Source: Berryella wangjianweii
GTDB taxonomy: Bacteria > Actinomycetota > Coriobacteriia > Coriobacteriales > Eggerthellaceae
Assembly: GCA_013201155.1 (NCBI GenBank)
Contig: CP053716.1
Location: forward strand, 620,001-684,000
Length of the DNA stretch: 64,000 nt
Reading direction: 5' to 3'
Of the stretch, positions 20,144 through 36,858 are shown one piece after another. The notes below the pieces were generated by a model, which saw only the letters and a list, made by a program, of their open reading frames with translations, did no database searches and was not told the origin of the DNA. The translations under genes were made by a program, and so were the position numbers. Within the stretch, counting starts at the first letter, position 1. Each line of letters opens with the position of its first letter.

Positions 20144-21505
20144 TTACAGGAGGCTCTCTGCCACGCGGGCGATGCGATTCGCGGCCTCGGTCGCCACCGC
20201 CTGGTCAGCGGCTTCCACCATCACCCGCACCAGCGGCTCGGTGCCGCTCGTGCGCACCAGAACCCGTCCGCTGCGACCCAGCTGCCGCTCCACCGCGCGC
20301 ACCTCGTCCCACACCGCGGCGCAGTCGGCCAGGTCCTCTTTGCGCGACACCCGCACGTTCACCAGGGTCTGGGGATAGCGGCGCATCACCGAGGCCGCCT
20401 CGGCAAAGCCCTTGCCGCGCCGCAGGACCGCGGCGATGAACTGACAGGCGCTTGCCAAGCCGTCTCCCGTGGAGTTGCAGTCAAGCATGATCAGGTGCCC
20501 CGACTGCTCGCCACCCAGGCGGTAGCCGTCCTCGCGCATGCGCTCAAGCACGGAGCGGTCGCCCACGGCGGTCTGCACCACGCTGATCCCCGCGTCTTCC
20601 ATGGCACGGACGAAACCGAGATTGCACATGACGGTCGACACCACGGTGTCATGCGCCAGCAGCCCCCGACCATGCAGGTCAAGAGCGCACACAGCCTCCA
20701 CCACGTCGCCGTCCAGCACTTCGCCCGCAGGGGTCATCAGCATCACACGGTCCGCGTCGCCGTCATGGGCCACGCCGATGTCGGCACCGCTTTCGCGCAT
20801 CAGGCGCTCCAGGGGCTCAAGGTGAGTCGATCCGCAGTTCACATTGATGTCATCACCGTCGTAGTCGGCGTTGATCACGCTCACGCGGGCACCCAGGCTC
20901 TCGAAGGCCAGGGGGCTCGTGCGACAAGAGGCTCCGTGCCCGGCGTCCAGCGCGATGTGCAGCCCCTCGAACGACACGTTCTGAGCGCGCACGCCCTCCA
21001 CCACATGATCGACGTAGCGCTGCACCGCATCGGGGATATCGCGGCGCGTCCCCACGCCCGCGCCCGTGGGAAGCGCCTCGGCGCAACCGGCGGCGCGAGC
21101 CGCCTCCTTGAAGGACGCTTCGCCTGTCACCAGCGCCTCGATGCGCCCTTCAGCGGCATCGGGCAGCTTGAAGCCTGCGGCATCGAACAGCTTGATGCCG
21201 TTGTACTCGGGGGGGTTGTGCGAGGCCGAGATCACCATGCCGGCGTCGGCACCCAGCTGGCGCGTGAGCACGGCCACGGCCGGGGTCGGAATCACGCCCG
21301 CGATCAGCGCCGTGCCCCCTGCGGCCATGACGCCGGCGGCGGCGGCGGATTCCAGCATGTCGCCCGAGCAGCGCGTGTCTTTGCCGATCACCACGCACGG
21401 GCCCAGCTCATGTACCGCGGCCCTTCCCATGTCGAAGGCGATCTTGCACGTAAGCTGGCTGTTCGCCACGCCTCGCACGCCATCGGTGCCGAAGAGCCGT
21501 CCCAT
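20144..21505 (-). CDS. glmM: phosphoglucosamine mutase
   Basis: 453 residues, full length. It converts glucosamine-6-P to glucosamine-1-P for peptidoglycan precursors. N-terminal GRLFGTDGVRGVAN, the phosphoserine loop VISASHNPPEYNGIK (Ser near 95), metal site GVAHDGDADRVML, sugar loop GGEQSGHL and phosphate-binding RTSGTEPLVRVMVEA are all present. Confidence 0.97.
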   Translation of the reverse strand: MGRLFGTDGVRGVANSQLTCKIAFDMGRAAVHELGPCVVIGKDTRCSGDMLESAAAAGVMAAGGTALIAGVIPTPAVAVLTRQLGADAGMVISASHNPPEYNGIKLFDAAGFKLPDAAEGRIEALVTGEASFKEAARAAGCAEALPTGAGVGTRRDIPDAVQRYVDHVVEGVRAQNVSFEGLHIALDAGHGASCRTSPLAFESLGARVSVINADYDGDDINVNCGSTHLEPLERLMRESGADIGVAHDGDADRVMLMTPAGEVLDGDVVEAVCALDLHGRGLLAHDTVVSTVMCNLGFVRAMEDAGISVVQTAVGDRSVLERMREDGYRLGGEQSGHLIMLDCNSTGDGLASACQFIAAVLRRGKGFAEAASVMRRYPQTLVNVRVSRKEDLADCAAVWDEVRAVERQLGRSGRVLVRTSGTEPLVRVMVEAADQAVATEAANRIARVAESLL

Positions 21506-21925
21506 GATGCCCCCTGTCTGTCCATCGTCAAGGCAGCGCCGCCACGGGCGCGGCCCAAGACCGCAACCTGATTATCCTAACGCAAAACGGCGCAGCGGGC
21601 CCGTCGGACCTCTCGGCAGCTCCGCAAGACACCCGAGCGCGCACCCGCCGGCGAAGTCGCCCCCGTGCACGCGGGAAGCCATCGGCGCGGATGCGACGCG
21701 CGCCCGCACGCGGCGGCAGACGGGACCGCGCAGTCCCTCCCCCGTCCATGCGCCGACCGGCGCCGCATGACACGAAACCAGCCAGTGCGCCCTCATGCGG
21801 AGATGCCGGCGTATCGCCCCGCCCCAAAACAACGCAGGCCGGAAGCCCGAAGGCCCCGGCCCGCGCACCACTCGAAGGCGGTACCTCATGCGGTCAGACG
21901 CCCGAAGCGCCGTACCGACTACGTG
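21506..21925. other. intergenic region between rpoC and glmM
   Basis: 420 bases without a supportable gene. On the minus strand it holds a GATAAT -10 candidate (21571-21576) about 65 bases before glmM and, nearer rpoC, a GGCCGG...CCGGCC hairpin that may terminate the rpo transcript but lacks a clean T-tract. Confidence 0.5.
21571..21576 (-). promoter_or_regulatory. candidate -10 box for glmM
   Basis: GATAAT on the minus strand, within TTAGGATAATC. No good -35 is visible. Confidence 0.4.
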
Positions 21926-29833
<7,908 letters not shown>

Positions 29834-29888
29834 GAGGCTGCTCCTCCCTAGGCGACACCTACAGAACTGCAAAAAAGTACAGTTTTAC

Positions 29889-29917
29889 AAAGTATGATGA
29901 ACGAAAGAGAAGGTCAA
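29889..29917 (-). promoter_or_regulatory. rpoBC promoter
   Basis: -35 TTGACC (29912-29917), 17-base spacer, -10 TACTTT (29889-29894) in an AT-rich tract on the minus strand. The predicted start is about 50 bases before the rpoB GTG. Confidence 0.8.
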
Positions 29918-30036
29918 GGATTTTTTTCAGCAAGTATGGAAGTTTGCTGTCTTTTATTGCCATCTACCTGGCTTTTCTTGACGAATCGATGACACATGCG
30001 ATGCATGGCGGCAGAGCACGGCGAAGCCGCAGCCGC

Positions 30037-30042
30037 TATACT
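30037..30042 (+). promoter_or_regulatory. candidate -10 box for relB-like gene
   Basis: TATACT on the plus strand, 30 bases before the antitoxin ATG; the -35 is poor. Confidence 0.4.
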
Positions 30043-30071
30043 TCGTATTACACAAATCAAAGGAGGAGCCC

Positions 30072-30347
30072 ATGGGAAGCACGATGGTGACCGTCCGGAT
30101 GCCAGCAGAGCGCAAGGCGCGGGCCACAGAGGCGCTGAAGGCGCTGGGGCACACTCCCTCCAGCGCGATCAACCTGCTGTTCGCGTACGTGGCGCAGTAC
30201 GGGCGCCTGCCCTTCGACAGCGAATCCGCAGGCGCGGACGCACAGGCCATCGGCCCCGCCGGCGACTCCCCCGCGCCGCGCATGCGCGTGCCCATCGACC
30301 CGCGCTTCATGGGCATGAGCGGTGCCGATCTGGGACCGCTGCCCTAG
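30072..30347 (+). CDS. RelB/DinJ-family antitoxin, apparently without its toxin
   Basis: 91 residues with a strong AGGAGGAG site. The N-terminal half is a ribbon-helix-helix: MVTVRMPAERKARATEALKA, then LGHTPSSAINLLFAYVAQYGRLPF, the RelB/DinJ pattern. The C-terminal half is Pro-rich and normally wraps the toxin. No RelE/YafQ-type toxin follows: the next 160 bases hold no gene and the next frame (NYN protein) is on the other strand. It may act alone as a DNA-binding regulator or be a relic. Confidence 0.8.
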   Translation: MGSTMVTVRMPAERKARATEALKALGHTPSSAINLLFAYVAQYGRLPFDSESAGADAQAIGPAGDSPAPRMRVPIDPRFMGMSGADLGPLP

Positions 30348-30510
30348 CCAGCTCATCCCAAGGATCAAGCGCGAGAGAGCCGAACCCGGCGCGGTAGCGC
30401 GAGCGGGCATGAGCGCCGGCCGCACCAAGCATGCCGTGGCGGGCGGCGCGACGCGTGCCTCGATGGCCAGGAACGGAAGGCCTCGAAGGCCGGATGCGGG
30501 GAGGGAAGCT

Positions 30511-31047
30511 TTACCGACCGTCGCGCAGGGCACGCAGCTTCGCCAGGGTGTCGGCGTCGATGCGTCCGGCCACCGTGGTCTTCGGCGCCACGCGCGGGCT
30601 GTCGTCCAGGCGCGCCTCCTCGTAGTAGCGCGCCATGTCGCGACAGAAGCCCTCGGCGCTCATGCGATCCACGCCCAGGCCAAACACGGTGTCCTGTATG
30701 GTAGCGTCGCTGGTGACCACCAGCACCTCGAAGCCGTTCTCGCGACCCTCGCGCGCCAGCTTCTCGATCAGCTTGTCAGCCGAGAAGCCTGCGGGCGAGA
30801 ACTGCACGCGCACCCCGCCCACGCTGGTGGGGTCGCCGGTGGAGAAGGCGTTGCCGCCGCCATCGAACACCACGGTGGCCCGCCACTCGCGGCCGGCGAA
30901 GTGCACCACGTCGTTGATCAGGGCCTCACGTGCCCGGTTGAAGGCGTCGTCGGTGTAGTCAGGCTGCGAGATGCGCTGGTAGCGGCTACCCGAGCGCAGC
31001 ACGTTGTAGCCGTCCACCACCAGCATGCGCCTGCGGTCGCGCGCCAT
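30511..31047 (-). CDS. NYN domain RNA nuclease (YacP/Rae1-like)
   Basis: 178 residues. The PIN-like NYN fold is marked by RMLVVDGYNVLRSG, ATVVFDGGG and the acidic VVTSDATIQDTVFGLG. In Bacillus the homologue Rae1/YacP enters the ribosome to cleave mRNA. It lies three bases after rlmB, the same pairing as yacO-yacP, which supports a ribosome-linked role. Confidence 0.9.
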   Translation of the reverse strand: MARDRRRMLVVDGYNVLRSGSRYQRISQPDYTDDAFNRAREALINDVVHFAGREWRATVVFDGGGNAFSTGDPTSVGGVRVQFSPAGFSADKLIEKLAREGRENGFEVLVVTSDATIQDTVFGLGVDRMSAEGFCRDMARYYEEARLDDSPRVAPKTTVAGRIDADTLAKLRALRDGR

Positions 31048-31050
31048 AGG

Positions 31051-31848
31051 CTAGCACCCCTTCGCTGCGCCCGCCTGCTCGGCGCCACGCAGCGTGGATG
31101 CCGGGCGGTTCTGGCGCAGCCACTCGTACATCAGCGCCGTGGAGGCCTGAGCCACGTTCAGCGACGACACCTCGCCCATCATGGGCAGCTTGCCGGCAAG
31201 GTCGCATCGCTCCAGCACCAGGCGCGACACACCGTCGTGCTCGTTGCCCATCACCAGGCCGATCTTGCCCTTCAGGTTCACATCCCACAGATAGTCGGAG
31301 GCGTGCTCGGAGGCTGCGGCGATCCAGAAGCCGGCCTCCTGCAGGCGCTTGATGGCCTGCACCATGTTGGAGGTTTGGGCCACGGCCAGGTGGGCGACCG
31401 CGCCAGCGGAGGTTTTGTAGGTGGTGGCGTTCACGTGCGCGCTGCGCTTGTTGGGAATCACCACGCCCACGGCGCCCGCGCTCTCGGCGCTGCGGATGAT
31501 CGCGCCCAGGTTGCCGGCATCGGTGATGTGGTCCAGCAGCACGATCAACGCGCGGCCGTCGTTGGCCTCGGCATAAGCCTGAGCTGCATCGATCAGGTCG
31601 CCTACGCCCACGTAGCCGAAGCGCTTGGACTCGGCGATCACGCCCTGATGGCTGCCATGGGCTGACAGCTCGTCCAGCTTGGCGCGAGCCACCAGCTTCA
31701 CGTCCACGTCGCACCGACGCGCCTTGCGCATGATGTCTTCCACCAAAGGATCGCGCTTGGCATTGTCGGCCAGGAAGATGCGCCGCAGGGGCACGCCGAT
31801 CCGCAGGGCCTCGATGATCGGTCGTTTTCCCTCGATGTAGTCGCTCAT
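31051..31848 (-). CDS. rlmB: 23S rRNA (guanosine-2'-O-)-methyltransferase RlmB
   Basis: 265 residues. An N-terminal substrate-binding domain (EGKRPIIEALRIGVPLRRIF) is followed by a SPOUT domain with LLDHITDAGNLGAIIRSAES (motif 1), GLVMGNEHDGVSRLVLERCD (motif 2) and SSLNVAQASTALMYEW (motif 3, knot). TrmH-family enzyme that 2'-O-methylates 23S rRNA. First gene of the rlmB-NYN pair. Confidence 0.94.
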   Translation of the reverse strand: MSDYIEGKRPIIEALRIGVPLRRIFLADNAKRDPLVEDIMRKARRCDVDVKLVARAKLDELSAHGSHQGVIAESKRFGYVGVGDLIDAAQAYAEANDGRALIVLLDHITDAGNLGAIIRSAESAGAVGVVIPNKRSAHVNATTYKTSAGAVAHLAVAQTSNMVQAIKRLQEAGFWIAAASEHASDYLWDVNLKGKIGLVMGNEHDGVSRLVLERCDLAGKLPMMGEVSSLNVAQASTALMYEWLRQNRPASTLRGAEQAGAAKGC

Positions 31849-31906
31849 GCGCGATGCCTTTCAGGTGTCGGGACGAAGATGGTCGCGTGCACAGGGCAAC
31901 GCTGAA

Positions 31907-31929
31907 GAGCCGAGCGCAGGGCTCGGCTC
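31907..31929 (-). other. 9-bp perfect hairpin at the predicted 5' end of the rlmB transcript
   Basis: GAGCCGAGC, five-base loop, GCTCGGCTC. The extended -10 just upstream would start transcription at or next to this stem, so the message probably begins with a hairpin. No T-tract, so not a standard terminator. Confidence 0.55.
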
Positions 31930-31934
31930 GTTGG

Positions 31935-31943
31935 ATTCTAACA
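31935..31943 (-). promoter_or_regulatory. extended -10 promoter of rlmB
   Basis: TGTTAGAAT on the minus strand (TG, one base, TAGAAT). No -35 is visible, as is common for extended -10 promoters. Confidence 0.5.
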
Positions 31944-32511
31944 TGGGGGCCACGGCCTGGGACGGCGGCTCCGCGACCACCCGAAAGGCTCACGGGCGAA
32001 AGGATGGTAAGGCAAATGACGTGCGGTGAGCGATGAGGGAGCCGCGGGCAACCCGCCGGATGACCGCAGCAGCCGACCGGAAGCTACCGCGGCCATCCCA
32101 CAGGCCGTCCGTGTGCCTAAGTGCGCCTAGGCCCGTCGCTTCTCGTGCACGACGGCGACCACCGCGGCCGCGTGGTCCGCCGCCTGCTCGACCGCGCCAG
32201 CGGGGTCCTCCTGCGCGATCTTCGCTGGGGTCACACTCGACACCAGGCAATCGACGCAGTTCATCATCCGCCTTGCCTCCGCGGGCTTCGGGTCCTCCAG
32301 CGCCACGGCCACCGGGGCGCCGTCCGCATGCAGGGCGTCGGTAAAGACGGGCGGGCTATTAAGCGGAAAGCTGGGAGGAACCGCGCACCGGACGTAACCC
32401 GTGACGGCGCGCACACGGGCCTCAAGGCGCGCAAGCGATTGGGGTATGCCACGCTGATCAGGCATACGTCGCAAGCCCGAGCAAACGCGGCGAGGGCTTA
32501 AGGCTTCGCCG

Positions 32512-34912
32512 GTTGGGATGCCGGTCAGTTCGATGCTGCTCCAAAACATGCGCGAGAACGAGTAGCCCGACTCGTCGTTTGAATACCAGTCAGTTCGACA
32601 CTGCTCCAAAACGACCTCGACGACTGGGAGCGCTTCCTCGTCGTTTGAATACCAGTCAGTTCGACACTGCTCCAAAACTCCTCGAGGTTCCCCGTCTCCG
32701 CGTTGAAGTTTGAATACCAGTCAGTTCGACACTGCTCCAAAACGACCTCGACGACTGGGAGCGCTTCCTCGTCGTTTGAATACCAGTCAGTTCGACACTG
32801 CTCCAAAACTTCATGCGGTCGGAGCTCGTCGCCTACGCCGTTTGAATACCAGTCAGTTCGACACTGCTCCAAAACCTGCTCTTCTGCCCGCACCTCACGA
32901 TGATGGTTTGAATACCAGTCAGTTCGACACTGCTCCAAAACTCCGACTTCGTGACCTCGCGGCGCACGGTGGTTTGAATACCAGTCAGTTCGACACTGCT
33001 CCAAAACATCCGCGAGAACGAGTATCCCGACTCGTCGTTTGAATACCAGTCAGTTCGACACTGCTCCAAAACTAGACGAGGTTGCGCTATGCGACGAGGC
33101 TTGTTTGAATACCAGTCAGTTCGACACTGCTCCAAAACAGGACGATGGTTCTCTGAGCCTCGCGCTGAGTTTGAATACCAGTCAGTTCGACACTGCTCCA
33201 AAACTAATGCACGACCTCCCTGCATATGCGATTGGTTTGAATACCAGTCAGTTCGACACTGCTCCAAAACACCCACGTTCGATGAGCCATCGCCTGCGAG
33301 TTTGAATACCAGTCAGTTCGACACTGCTCCAAAACGCAGCGTCGGGATGATCGGTTGGTGCATGGGTTTGAATACCAGTCAGTTCGACACTGCTCCAAAA
33401 CCCGCGAAGGAGCATGGGCGCGACGACGTTCGTTTGAATACCAGTCAGTTCGACACTGCTCCAAAACTTAACGGTCGATTCCGAGTAGTTCCCATCAGTT
33501 TGAATACCAGTCAGTTCGACACTGCTCCAAAACAGATTCGGCTCCGTCCCATACGCCAGGTAGTTTGAATACCAGTCAGTTCGACACTGCTCCAAAACCG
33601 GGATAGCTGCTCGGCGTGCTCGATGTCGGTTTGAATACCAGTCAGTTCGACACTGCTCCAAAACAGCCCTCGCGCGTGTCGTGGGATCCTGCGCAGTTTG
33701 AATACCAGTCAGTTCGACACTGCTCCAAAACGACTCGACAGCCCTCTTGAGAGACTCGACGGTTTGAATACCAGTCAGTTCGACACTGCTCCAAAACGAC
33801 TTAACGCACCTTGACATACACGAACGCGTTTGAATACCAGTCAGTTCGACACTGCTCCAAAACACGGAAACGCCTGAGTCGATCAGCGCCGTGGTTTGAA
33901 TACCAGTCAGTTCGACACTGCTCCAAAACCCTTCCTGCGGTTGACGCTTGCGATGGTGAGTTTGAATACCAGTCAGTTCGACACTGCTCCAAAACAGCAT
34001 CGGTGACTGGGAGAGGCGCAGCGAGTTTGAATACCAGTCAGTTCGACACTGCTCCAAAACAGCATCGGTGACTGGGAGAGGCGCAGCGAGTTTGAATACC
34101 AGTCAGTTCGACACTGCTCCAAAACGGCTCGATCGCCGCAGGCACGCCAATCGAGTTTGAATACCAGTCAGTTCGACACTGCTCCAAAACTACGGCGGCT
34201 ACGGCAGCGGCGCGGTGTCCGTTTGAATACCAGTCAGTTCGACACTGCTCCAAAACAGCCCAGAGTACTATGGGACGACTCAGCAGTTTGAATACCAGTC
34301 AGTTCGACACTGCTCCAAAACATCAAGCTCCCCTATCGTTGACTCTATCTGGTTTGAATACCAGTCAGTTCGACACTGCTCCAAAACAGCTGACTGGGCG
34401 GGTTCGCCTGCTCAGAGGTTTGAATACCAGTCAGTTCGACACTGCTCCAAAACGAAACGTCGAGTGGCATATCTTCGCCTTTCGTTTGAATACCAGTCAG
34501 TTCGACACTGCTCCAAAACTGCGTGGCCGCCGTGGGAAGCGTCGGCGCGTTTGAATACCAGTCAGTTCGACACTGCTCCAAAACCTCAACCCGTAATCCT
34601 CCTCCAAGCATCAAGTTTGAATACCAGTCAGTTCGACACTGCTCCAAAACTCCATTTCGGCACTGAGCTTCAACGTCATGTTTGAATACCAGTCAGTTCG
34701 ACACTGCTCCAAAACAGGTAGGTGGTATGAATGCGATGGCAAAGGGTTTGAATACCAGTCAGTTCGACACTGCTCCAAAACCCTGTGGTACGATTCCCCT
34801 GGTCGCTCGAGTTTGAATACCAGTCAGTTCGACACTGCTCCAAAACGAGAATAGGGACTTGTCGGCGATGATGGCCGTTTGAATACCAGTCAGTTCGACA
34901 CTGCTCCAAAAC
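32512..34912 (-). CRISPR. type II-A CRISPR array, 37 repeats and 36 spacers
   Basis: 36-bp repeats, on the plus strand beginning GTTTGAATAC and ending CTCCAAAAC, separated by spacers of 29-31 bases (23 of 30, 12 of 29, one of 31). All repeats appear identical except the first (32512-32547), which differs at six positions. A degenerate repeat marks the old, trailer end, so the leader and newest spacers are at the high-coordinate end beside csn2 and the array is transcribed on the minus strand with the cas genes. The crRNA-sense repeat begins GTTTTGGAGC, the usual II-A start, and pairs with the tracrRNA at 41016-41053. Spacers 32613-32642 and 32744-32773 are identical; 33996-34024 and 34061-34089 are adjacent identical copies; 32548-32576 and 33008-33036 differ at two bases. 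Confidence 0.98.
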
Positions 34913-34962
34913 CATTGGAGCAAAATCCCTTCTGCGGAGGGATGGCCAAACCAACTGGACGC
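34913..34962 (-). promoter_or_regulatory. CRISPR leader remnant between csn2 and the array
   Basis: Only 50 bases separate the csn2 stop from the first repeat. It contains a 6-bp stem hairpin (34925-34943) followed on the minus strand by TTTT, a possible weak terminator for the cas message. The base run next to the repeat on the minus strand is GCTCCAATG. The array promoter is not obvious; it may lie inside the 3' end of csn2. Confidence 0.55.
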
Positions 34963-35652
34963 TTACCTTTCTATTTCAAGAAAATGCTGGTCGATTTGCA
35001 GAATTCGCTCATCGCCCACACGAGCAAATGGCCAATTGCACTCCAAGAACAACACCTTCATATTTGATTGAAGCAGCCGAGAAAAAAGCTCCCGCATCTT
35101 CTCGCCATCAAAATACGATTGGAAATTTACGAAAACAAGGGGCTTCTCCAGGCAAGCGTCCTCAACTGCTCCAAAAAACGATATAAGACTGTCAAAGAGC
35201 GACTGGTGCATATCTGCATCATATCCGAACGAAAATGCTTTGAGGTACTTCTTAGCATCCCATTCGCTCTTAAACTCGTAATCACCTCGTAAGCTTAAAG
35301 CCGCGCGCTGTAGAATGACGCGCAAATCACGTGCGCGCGTCTCCACCTCGCTTCGCAAGCCCTCGTCCTCCATTATCAACGCTTCGATACGCGCGTACAG
35401 GCCGCCTGAAATATCCCTACAATCCCATGGCAAACAAAACGGCGAAGGGATTACGATAGCCGCGCCCTTCGGTTTAATAGACTTTCCATCGCAGCTCCAA
35501 CACGTGTACGGCTCGGTCGCGCATTCCCCTTCTTCGCTGAAAAGAGATTGGACAACGCGCGAGTACAGCGTCTTGTTATCAATCGCAAGAACAAACGGCC
35601 TGCCTGGAAGCACCTCAATTGCACTCTCTATGCCTTGTATGCAAAACCTCAT
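34963..35652 (-). CDS. csn2: CRISPR-associated protein Csn2
   Basis: 229 residues. Marks of the Csn2 family include the acidic, helical middle (ARIEALIMEDEGLRSEVETR), the KAFSFGYDADMHQSLFDSLI segment and the late VLFLECNWPF strand. Csn2 forms a ring that binds DNA ends during spacer acquisition and defines subtype II-A. Its ATG overlaps the cas2 stop by four bases (ATGA). It is the last cas gene before the leader. Assignment rests on position, size and these segments rather than on a catalytic motif, since the protein has none. Confidence 0.85.
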   Translation of the reverse strand: MRFCIQGIESAIEVLPGRPFVLAIDNKTLYSRVVQSLFSEEGECATEPYTCWSCDGKSIKPKGAAIVIPSPFCLPWDCRDISGGLYARIEALIMEDEGLRSEVETRARDLRVILQRAALSLRGDYEFKSEWDAKKYLKAFSFGYDADMHQSLFDSLISFFGAVEDACLEKPLVFVNFQSYFDGEKMRELFSRLLQSNMKVLFLECNWPFARVGDERILQIDQHFLEIER

Positions 35653-35984
35653 ATAACCAGAAGGCTTTCCATGGTATCAACCTCTTCGCATTCAGCCTTT
35701 CTCCCCGTGACATACACCATGGAGGAAAACTGACGCTCAGTAACCTTCAACACCTGCACAAGACCCTGGCTCGGAGCGTTCTTCCTTAATCTCGCAATCG
35801 CAGCGGCCGAGGCGCCTTCGTTCAGCACCAACTTCGAGTAAACCGACTCCTGCATCATCAGATAGCCCTCATGAATAAGAAACTTCCTAAATGCGCGATA
35901 TGCCCTCTGCCGTCGATAATCGTTTACCGGCAAATCAAAGAATACAATCAAGCGCATGAATCTCACTCTCTCCGATTCAGCCAT
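35649..35984 (-). CDS. cas2: CRISPR-associated endoribonuclease Cas2
   Basis: 111 residues as given; an ATG at 35957 (MRLIVFFDLPV) would give 102 and is equally plausible. The ferredoxin-like start has the conserved Asp in FFDLPV, and YRAFRKFLIHEGYLMMQESVY is typical of II-A Cas2. With Cas1 it forms the spacer integration complex. It overlaps cas1 by eight bases and csn2 by four. Confidence 0.95.
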   Translation of the reverse strand: MAESERVRFMRLIVFFDLPVNDYRRQRAYRAFRKFLIHEGYLMMQESVYSKLVLNEGASAAAIARLRKNAPSQGLVQVLKVTERQFSSMVYVTGRKAECEEVDTMESLLVI

Positions 35985-36858
35985 AGAGCGAGAACCCGTC
36001 TATATCCGCTGGAGCTATCATCCGATTAAGCGCATTAACGCAATCCTGAACGTACAGCGACACCACCGAGCCTAATCGGTACGCCCCATCGCGATAAGCC
36101 ACTTTTTGGCTCGCAATATCGCAAAGGAGCAGCCTGATATCCTTATCGAAGCCATCGCCCATCGAATTGAGCACCAGGCGATCGACGAAGGGCCGAAAGG
36201 GCTCCATAAGATCACACGAGAAATTGAACTGGTTGTACTCGCTGCGATGACATATGCCCCTCTGCGTCAAATACCCACGAGAGACAACCTCTTTGCTCAC
36301 CATTGAGAGGATAATCGCGTACCCGTAATTCAGAGCAGCATTCACGGGCAGATCGGCATCACGCGAGAAACCCGTGCCAAATGCAACGGAGAAATACATA
36401 CGAGCGGCATATCCCTCCCTATTGGTGGTATCACCCGATTTCACCTGTTCAGTAATCGCCCGCAGGGCACGCGCATGGTTCACATGACCACGTTCTTCCA
36501 ATACCGCCGCCTGCATGCGAATCTTGTCGCGAACGACACGCTGCCAAACCCGCTTCTTTATTGGCTCACTCCATTCAAGCTGCTCCTGCACTCGTTTGCT
36601 GGTGTTGTGAGCTCCGTGCAGCGGAAGATACTGACCAACAGGATGGTGTTTATGATTGCTCACCACCACTGAGATAGAACGCGTAGCGAGCTCTGCAAGC
36701 AAATAGGTGCTGATAAATGCTTGATGGGTATGGAGGACGACCGACTCCACCTCGGAAAGGTGGACCTTCACCGTGCCGTCCTCCTTACGCACTACCATAT
36801 AGCCGCCCTGGTATGAGCAGCGAGACGGACTCTCTATGAGCACCGTCCTAAAGGCCAA
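35977..36858 (-). CDS. cas1: CRISPR-associated endonuclease Cas1
   Basis: 293 residues, usual for type II. The catalytic Glu is in NREGYAARMYF and the His in the CHRSEYNQFNFSCDLMEPFRPFVD block. It integrates new spacers at the leader. It overlaps the cas9 end by 11 bases, so cas9-cas1-cas2-csn2 form one tightly coupled operon. Confidence 0.96.
   Translation of the reverse strand: MAFRTVLIESPSRCSYQGGYMVVRKEDGTVKVHLSEVESVVLHTHQAFISTYLLAELATRSISVVVSNHKHHPVGQYLPLHGAHNTSKRVQEQLEWSEPIKKRVWQRVVRDKIRMQAAVLEERGHVNHARALRAITEQVKSGDTTNREGYAARMYFSVAFGTGFSRDADLPVNAALNYGYAIILSMVSKEVVSRGYLTQRGICHRSEYNQFNFSCDLMEPFRPFVDRLVLNSMGDGFDKDIRLLLCDIASQKVAYRDGAYRLGSVVSLYVQDCVNALNRMIAPADIDGFSLYG

Larger units (their letters stand above)
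31849..32511. other. non-coding stretch between rlmB and the CRISPR array
   Basis: 663 bases. The first 100 hold the rlmB promoter and hairpin. From about 32120 to 32480 a minus-strand frame stays open (ending ...MNCVDCLVSSVTPAKIAQED... at 32127) but resembles nothing I know and runs on into the array repeats; it may be decayed sequence. No RNA gene or repeat is evident. Confidence 0.5.

Noticed and set aside
32525..34700. Long open frames with repeated LEQCRTDWYSN or NTSQFDTAPK peptides across 32.5-34.7 kb
   Set aside because: They arise because repeat (36) and most spacers (30) are multiples of three; this is the CRISPR array, not coding sequence.
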